64,000 bases of DNA from Sphingomonas sp. TDK1. Lineage in GTDB: Bacteria > Pseudomonadota > Alphaproteobacteria > Sphingomonadales > Sphingomonadaceae. A program made the translations under genes and the position numbers. Positions 60,067-64,000 of the stretch are shown one piece after another. Every line of letters begins with the position of its first letter. Position 1 is the stretch's first letter. Under the pieces are notes generated by a model. That model saw only the letters and a list, made by a program, of their open reading frames with translations, was not told the DNA's origin and made no database searches. The DNA lies in assembly GCF_001650735.1 (NCBI RefSeq), contig NZ_LXVY01000004.1, positions 425,123-489,122 on the forward strand, read 5' to 3'.

Positions 60067-62274
60067 TCACACCTCCGGCAGCTGTCCTAGCAGCTTGTCG
60101 GGGGTGATCGGGAAGCTGCGCACGCGCACACCGCAGGCATGGTGAATGGCATTCGCAATAGCCCCTGCCGCGCCGCAGATGCCGAGCTCGCCGACGCCCT
60201 TGGCCTGGAGCGGACTACCTGCCGGATCGCGCTCGTCGACCAGCACCACGTCGAGCGCGGGCACGTCGGCATTCACCGGGACATGGTACTCGGCGAGGTC
60301 ATGGTTGACGAGGTGGCCGTCGCGCGGATCGAAGACGAGTTCCTCGGTCAGCGCGCTGCCGATGCCCCACACCATGCCGCCCAGGCACTGCGAGGTGGCG
60401 GTCTTCGCGTTCAGCGCGCGGCCCAGACCGAATGCGCCGGTCATCCGCCGCACCCGCGTCTCGCCGGTATAGGCGTTGACGCCGACCTCGACGAAGAAGG
60501 CGCCGTACATTGCGATGGCGAACTGCTCGTCGATCCCGCCATTCTTGAAATGGCCGGTCTCGGTGAGGTCGGTCTTGAGCAGCTCGGTGAAGGGGATGCG
60601 GCGGTTGCCGGCAATCGCCTCGCCGTCCTTGAGCGTGAGGTCGGCTTCCTCGACACCGAGCTGCTCGGCGAGCTGCTCGCGGATCGCCTCGCAGGCGACC
60701 AGCACCGCCGAACCGGTCGATGCGGCCCCCCAGCTGCCGCCGGACCCCGACCCCGGCGGATAGCGGGTGTCGCCGAGCTGGACGAGCACCTTCTCCGGCG
60801 GCAGGCCGAGCATCTCGCCCGCGATCTGGCCGAGAATGGCATAGGTGCCGGTGCCGATATCGGTCATGTCGCTTTCGACGATCGCGGTGCCATCGGTCGA
60901 CAGCGTCACCTTGGCCTGAGCTTCGTTGAGATTGTGGACGCGGGTGGCGCTGGCCATGCCGGTGCCGATCCACCATTCGCCCTCGCGCCGCTGGAGCGGA
61001 CGGCGGTCGCTGCCGTCCCAGCCGAAGCGCTCGGCGCCGACCTTGAGGCATTCCGCCAGCCGCCGCGAGCTATAGGGCAGGCCCTCGCTCGGATGTTGCT
61101 CGGGGATGTTGCGCAGACGCAGCTCGACGGGATCGATGCCGCTGGCCAGCGCCAGCTCGTCCATCGCCGCTTCGAGACACTGCATGCCCACCGCCTCGCC
61201 CGGCGCGCGCACCGAGCCGGCGGTCATCCGGTGGATCCGGGCGAGGTCGATGCGCAGCGTGCGATGTTCGCCGCGATAGAGGAACTCGCTCGCCTGGGTC
61301 ACCGGCTCGGCGAACTTCTCGCCGGGCAGGTTGGAGACCCAGGCCTCGTGGCCGAAGCCGTCCAGCCGCCCCTCGGCATCGGCGGCGAGGCGGATGCGCT
61401 GGCGCGTCTCGGACCGACGCATCACGGTCTGAAACACCTGCTGGCGGCTCATCACCACCCGCACCGGCCGGCCGAGCTCGATTGCCGCGACCGCCGCCGC
61501 GGTCAGCTCCGCGCTGATACCCAGCTTCGAGCCGAAGCCGCCGCCGACATAGGGCGCGACCAGCCGCACCTGCTCGGGCTCGAGGCCCAGCGCGTCGGCC
61601 AGTTCCTTCTGGTTGTATTTGAGCATCTGCAGGCTCGAATGGGCGGTGAGCGTATTGCCGTCCCATTCGGCGATGCTGGCATGCGGCTCCATCGCCGCAC
61701 TGGCATGGCCCTCGGTGGTGTAGGTGACGTCGACCGCATGGACGGCGTCGCGCATCGCGGCGTCGAGATTGCCCTGCTGCACCGGCTCGCCGAAGGATTC
61801 ATGGGCCGCGTGGCCGTCCTCGGAATCCAGCGGCACCTTGGCAGGATCGTCGGCGCGATAGGCGATGCGCAGCCGCGTGGCGGCGTCACGCGCCTGCTCG
61901 AAGGTCTCGGCGACGACGAGCGCGACGGGCTGGCCGAAATAGTCGACCTTCTGGATCTCGCGCACCGGCGACTTGCCCGCGCCGCCCTGGGCCGAGCGGG
62001 TGATCATCCGCGGATCGGCGATCACCGCCAGCACGCCGGGCATGGCCAGCACGGGCTCGGATTCGATCTCGACGACCTCGCCGCGGCTGATCGTGGCGAG
62101 GACCAGCACGCCCTCGGCGCAGTCCGCGATCTTGTATTCGGCGGCATAGGGGGCGACGCCGCTGGTCTTGGCGCTGCCGTCGGGCCGGTCGAGCGGGCGG
62201 CCGATGATGCCCTGGGCCATGGCGTCCAGCCGGTTACGGTCGTCCGGCTTGTCCATCGTGTACAGGCGAGTCAC
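60067..62274 (-). CDS. Aldehyde oxidoreductase molybdenum-binding subunit (PaoC/YagR-like)
   Basis: A 735-residue large subunit of the xanthine dehydrogenase family. It carries the molybdopterin cytosine dinucleotide cofactor. Early conserved sequence is GRPLDRPDGSAKTSGVAPYAAEY. Cofactor segments include YVGGGFGSKLG and GSGGSWGAASTGSAV, and the catalytic glutamate is in KGVGELGICGAAGAIANA near the end. The GTG at 62274 overlaps the FAD subunit stop (GTGA); ATG at 62256 is an alternative. It is the last gene of the three-gene operon. Confidence 0.92.
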   Translation of the reverse strand: MTRLYTMDKPDDRNRLDAMAQGIIGRPLDRPDGSAKTSGVAPYAAEYKIADCAEGVLVLATISRGEVVEIESEPVLAMPGVLAVIADPRMITRSAQGGAGKSPVREIQKVDYFGQPVALVVAETFEQARDAATRLRIAYRADDPAKVPLDSEDGHAAHESFGEPVQQGNLDAAMRDAVHAVDVTYTTEGHASAAMEPHASIAEWDGNTLTAHSSLQMLKYNQKELADALGLEPEQVRLVAPYVGGGFGSKLGISAELTAAAVAAIELGRPVRVVMSRQQVFQTVMRRSETRQRIRLAADAEGRLDGFGHEAWVSNLPGEKFAEPVTQASEFLYRGEHRTLRIDLARIHRMTAGSVRAPGEAVGMQCLEAAMDELALASGIDPVELRLRNIPEQHPSEGLPYSSRRLAECLKVGAERFGWDGSDRRPLQRREGEWWIGTGMASATRVHNLNEAQAKVTLSTDGTAIVESDMTDIGTGTYAILGQIAGEMLGLPPEKVLVQLGDTRYPPGSGSGGSWGAASTGSAVLVACEAIREQLAEQLGVEEADLTLKDGEAIAGNRRIPFTELLKTDLTETGHFKNGGIDEQFAIAMYGAFFVEVGVNAYTGETRVRRMTGAFGLGRALNAKTATSQCLGGMVWGIGSALTEELVFDPRDGHLVNHDLAEYHVPVNADVPALDVVLVDERDPAGSPLQAKGVGELGICGAAGAIANAIHHACGVRVRSFPITPDKLLGQLPEV

Positions 62275-63254
62275 AGCGTACCTCCCGTCGCTTCGCGCAG
62301 CACGGCCTTGAGCGTGCGGCGGGTGAGCGGAATCTTGAAATCGTTGCTGCCCTGCCCGCGGGCGTCCTCGAGCAGCAGCGCGGCGGCCTGGTTGAACAGC
62401 GCATCCGACGGCGCCTGGCCTTCGAGCAGCGCCTCGACCCGGGCATCGTGCCACGGCTTGTGCGCCAGCCCGCCGAACGCAAGCCGCGCCTTGGCGATCT
62501 TGCCGGCCTCGACATGAATCACCGCCGCCAGCGAGACCAGCGCGAACGCGTAGGAGGCCCGGTCACGGACCTTGCGGTAGAGCTGGGTCCCGCCGGCCGG
62601 TGCCGGCAGCACCACGCCGGTGATCACGTCGCCGGGCTCGAGGACATTGTCGCGCTGGGGCGTGTCGCCGGGCAGGCGATGGAAGTCGCGTACCGGCACC
62701 ATCAGCTTGTCGCCCTTGGCGCTGTGGATCTCCACCGTCGCGTCGAGCGCCGACAGCGCCACCGCCATGTCGCCCGGATAGGTGGCGATGCACGCGTCGT
62801 TGGCGCCGAGGATGGCGTGGATGCGGTTGAACCCGCCGATCGCCGCGCAGCCGGTGCCGGGTTCGCGCTTGTTGCAGGCTTGGGAGAGGTCGGTGAAATA
62901 ATAGCAGCGCGTCCGCTGGCAGAGGTTGCCCCCGGTCGTCGCCTTGTTGCGCAGCTGGAAGGTCGCCCCTGCCAAGATCGCGCGGGCGAGCACCGGATAG
63001 TCGGCGCGGATACGCGGATCGGCGGCGCAGGCGCTGTTCGAGACGAGCGCGCCGATGTGCAGCCCCTCGCCGTGCGTCGTGATACCGCCAAGCGGCAGTC
63101 GATTGACGTCGACAAGGGCTGTGGGCGTTTCCACCTCCAGCTTCATCAGGTCGAGCAGGTTGGTGCCGCCGGCGATCGGCTTGGCACCGTCGGCGACGAG
63201 CAGCTGTCCGGCATCGCCCAGGCCATGGGCCCGCTGATATTCGAAGGGCTTCAT
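62271..63254 (-). CDS. Aldehyde oxidoreductase FAD-binding subunit (PaoB/YagS-like)
   Basis: A 327-residue FAD subunit. The flavin site is in PIAGGTNLLDLMK and ATTGGNLCQRTRC. The cysteine-rich insertion (RCYYFTD, then CNKREPGTGCAAIGGFNRIHAILG) matches the extra 4Fe-4S cluster typical of PaoB/YagS, which separates it from plain xanthine dehydrogenase FAD subunits. Overlaps with both neighbours (ATGA and GTGA) indicate one transcript. Confidence 0.92.
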   Translation of the reverse strand: MKPFEYQRAHGLGDAGQLLVADGAKPIAGGTNLLDLMKLEVETPTALVDVNRLPLGGITTHGEGLHIGALVSNSACAADPRIRADYPVLARAILAGATFQLRNKATTGGNLCQRTRCYYFTDLSQACNKREPGTGCAAIGGFNRIHAILGANDACIATYPGDMAVALSALDATVEIHSAKGDKLMVPVRDFHRLPGDTPQRDNVLEPGDVITGVVLPAPAGGTQLYRKVRDRASYAFALVSLAAVIHVEAGKIAKARLAFGGLAHKPWHDARVEALLEGQAPSDALFNQAAALLLEDARGQGSNDFKIPLTRRTLKAVLREATGGTL

Positions 63255-63751
63255 GCCTGCGCCTCCGCCACTTCGACAATCGCTGCGACGATGTTGGAAT
63301 AGGCGCCGCAGCGGCAGACATTGCCGCTCATCCGCTCGCGTATCTCTTCCTCGGAAAGCCTGGGCGTGCCGGCGACGTCGTCGCTGACCATGCTGGTCCA
63401 ACCTGCGGCGACCTCGTCGAGCATGGCCTTGGCCGAGCAGATCTGGCCGGGCGTGCAATAGCCGCACTGGTAGCCGTCATGCCGGACGAACGCCGTCTGC
63501 AACGGGTGCGGCGCATCGGCGGTACCCAGGCCCTCGATGGTGGTCACGCTGTCGCCGTCGTGCATCACCGCCAGCGTGAGGCAGCTGTTGATCCGCTGCC
63601 CGTTGAGCAGGATGGTACACGCGCCGCATTGGCCGTGGTCGCACCCTTTCTTCGTGCCGGTGAGGCCACAATCGCGGCGTAGGAAATCGAGCAGACTGGT
63701 ACGCGGATCGACATCGAGCTCATGTTCGACGCCGTTGATGTTGATGGGCAT
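63251..63751 (-). CDS. Aldehyde oxidoreductase 2Fe-2S subunit (PaoA/YagT-like)
   Basis: A 166-residue iron-sulfur subunit with two 2Fe-2S sites: plant-type ferredoxin cysteines in GCDHGQCGACTILL with a fourth in NSCLTL, and the helical-domain set CGYCTPGQIC and CRCG. It starts directly at MPININGVEHELDV without a Tat signal, unlike E. coli PaoA, so the complex is probably cytoplasmic. It is the first gene of the operon; a PaoD/XdhC-type maturation factor is not in view. Confidence 0.92.
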   Translation of the reverse strand: MPININGVEHELDVDPRTSLLDFLRRDCGLTGTKKGCDHGQCGACTILLNGQRINSCLTLAVMHDGDSVTTIEGLGTADAPHPLQTAFVRHDGYQCGYCTPGQICSAKAMLDEVAAGWTSMVSDDVAGTPRLSEEEIRERMSGNVCRCGAYSNIVAAIVEVAEAQA

Positions 63752-63961
63752 GCGGGGCCTCCCTGGTCAGGGGGCGAACGCGCGGCGTTGAAGATCGGTC
63801 CCCTGCTGCCAGCGCCTTCCCTTCATGACACGATCGGCGGGATTTCCGTGCCGGCGCTAGGAGGCCGCCCCCCGCACCGTCTAGCGCGGATCGACATTCG
63901 GGATTCCCAAACGAGCTGATCGCTGATTCATAGGCATCCGTGTTGAGACGCGGAGCAAGTG

Positions 63962-64000
63962 ATGGCGGTGAAGCGGTGCGAACTGAACGATGCGCAATGG
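63962..64000 (+). CDS. Start of a probable IS5/IS4-type transposase (partial)
   Basis: The last 39 bases encode MAVKRCELNDAQW, which resembles the N-terminus of IS5-family transposases (a short basic start then E/D-L-x-D-x-Q-W). The frame runs off the window. The element's left end would lie somewhere in 63900-63961; no inverted repeat can be confirmed without the other end. The call is based on pattern memory of only 13 residues. Confidence 0.5.
   Translation, partial: MAVKRCELNDAQW

Overview
The window is chromosomal DNA of about 65-70 % G+C from an alphaproteobacterium, most likely a Sphingomonas or a close relative. This rests on gene order and gene content: rpmF-plsX-fabH-ihfA-merR, ftsK-lolA-xth, and DUF3576-leuS-lptE-holA. 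Other pointers are a PEP-CTERM protein, a GH115 alpha-glucuronidase, a membrane PQQ glucose dehydrogenase, a heparinase II/III-like gene beside purH, and tightly packed genes that overlap at ATGA, GTGA or TTGA. It is an inference; there is no rRNA in the window to confirm it.

Layout. 1-6.5 kb: the end of a PEP-CTERM protein, a DinG-type Fe-S helicase overlapping a SixA-like phosphatase, then the reverse-strand rpmF-plsX-fabH-ihfA-merR block. 6.7-17.7 kb: MAPEG protein, MBL hydrolase, a fused PabB-PabC enzyme, an aspartate-type aminotransferase, exported MsrA, a repeat-rich gap, an SDHAF4-like protein, rsmB, rpe, a heparinase-like enzyme and purH. 17.7-25.6 kb (reverse strand): HNH nuclease, flippase, polA, a class A beta-lactamase-like lipoprotein and nadB. 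25.6-32.1 kb is patchier: an esterase, an A+T-rich orphan membrane gene, an ABC ATPase with no permease beside it, a zinc-finger protein, tldD, a ccdAB toxin-antitoxin pair, a DUF2007 protein and a Ubi-type hydroxylase. 32.2-45 kb: ftsK, lolA, xth-ribA, HAD phosphatase and yggS, a ThiE-like protein, a possible outer-membrane protein and the DUF3576-leuS-lptE-holA run. 45-50 kb: GH115, an SGNH hydrolase and dinB. 50-59.9 kb: YihY, a large unrecognised exported protein, a DUF3072 protein, kdsA, PQQ glucose dehydrogenase, a hybrid histidine kinase and a Crp/Fnr regulator. 60-64 kb: a three-subunit molybdenum aldehyde oxidoreductase (PaoABC/YagTSR type) and the first codons of a probable IS transposase.

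How the genes fit together. Most serve core physiology: fatty acid and phospholipid initiation (plsX, fabH), purine, NAD, riboflavin and folate precursor synthesis, DNA replication and repair (polA, holA, dinB, xth, ftsK), and envelope assembly (lolA, lptE, kdsA, flippase). The accessory part points to life on plant-derived carbon (GH115, SGNH hydrolase, esterase, periplasmic glucose and aldehyde oxidation).

I did not find a CRISPR array, prophage, biosynthetic cluster or a convincing new multi-gene system. The best leads are a 96-base structured repeat present twice, a long perfect inverted repeat after ribA, a structured gap between lolA and xth, the unrecognised 787-residue exported protein, the A+T-rich orphan gene, and the heparinase-like gene without a signal peptide inside a housekeeping block.
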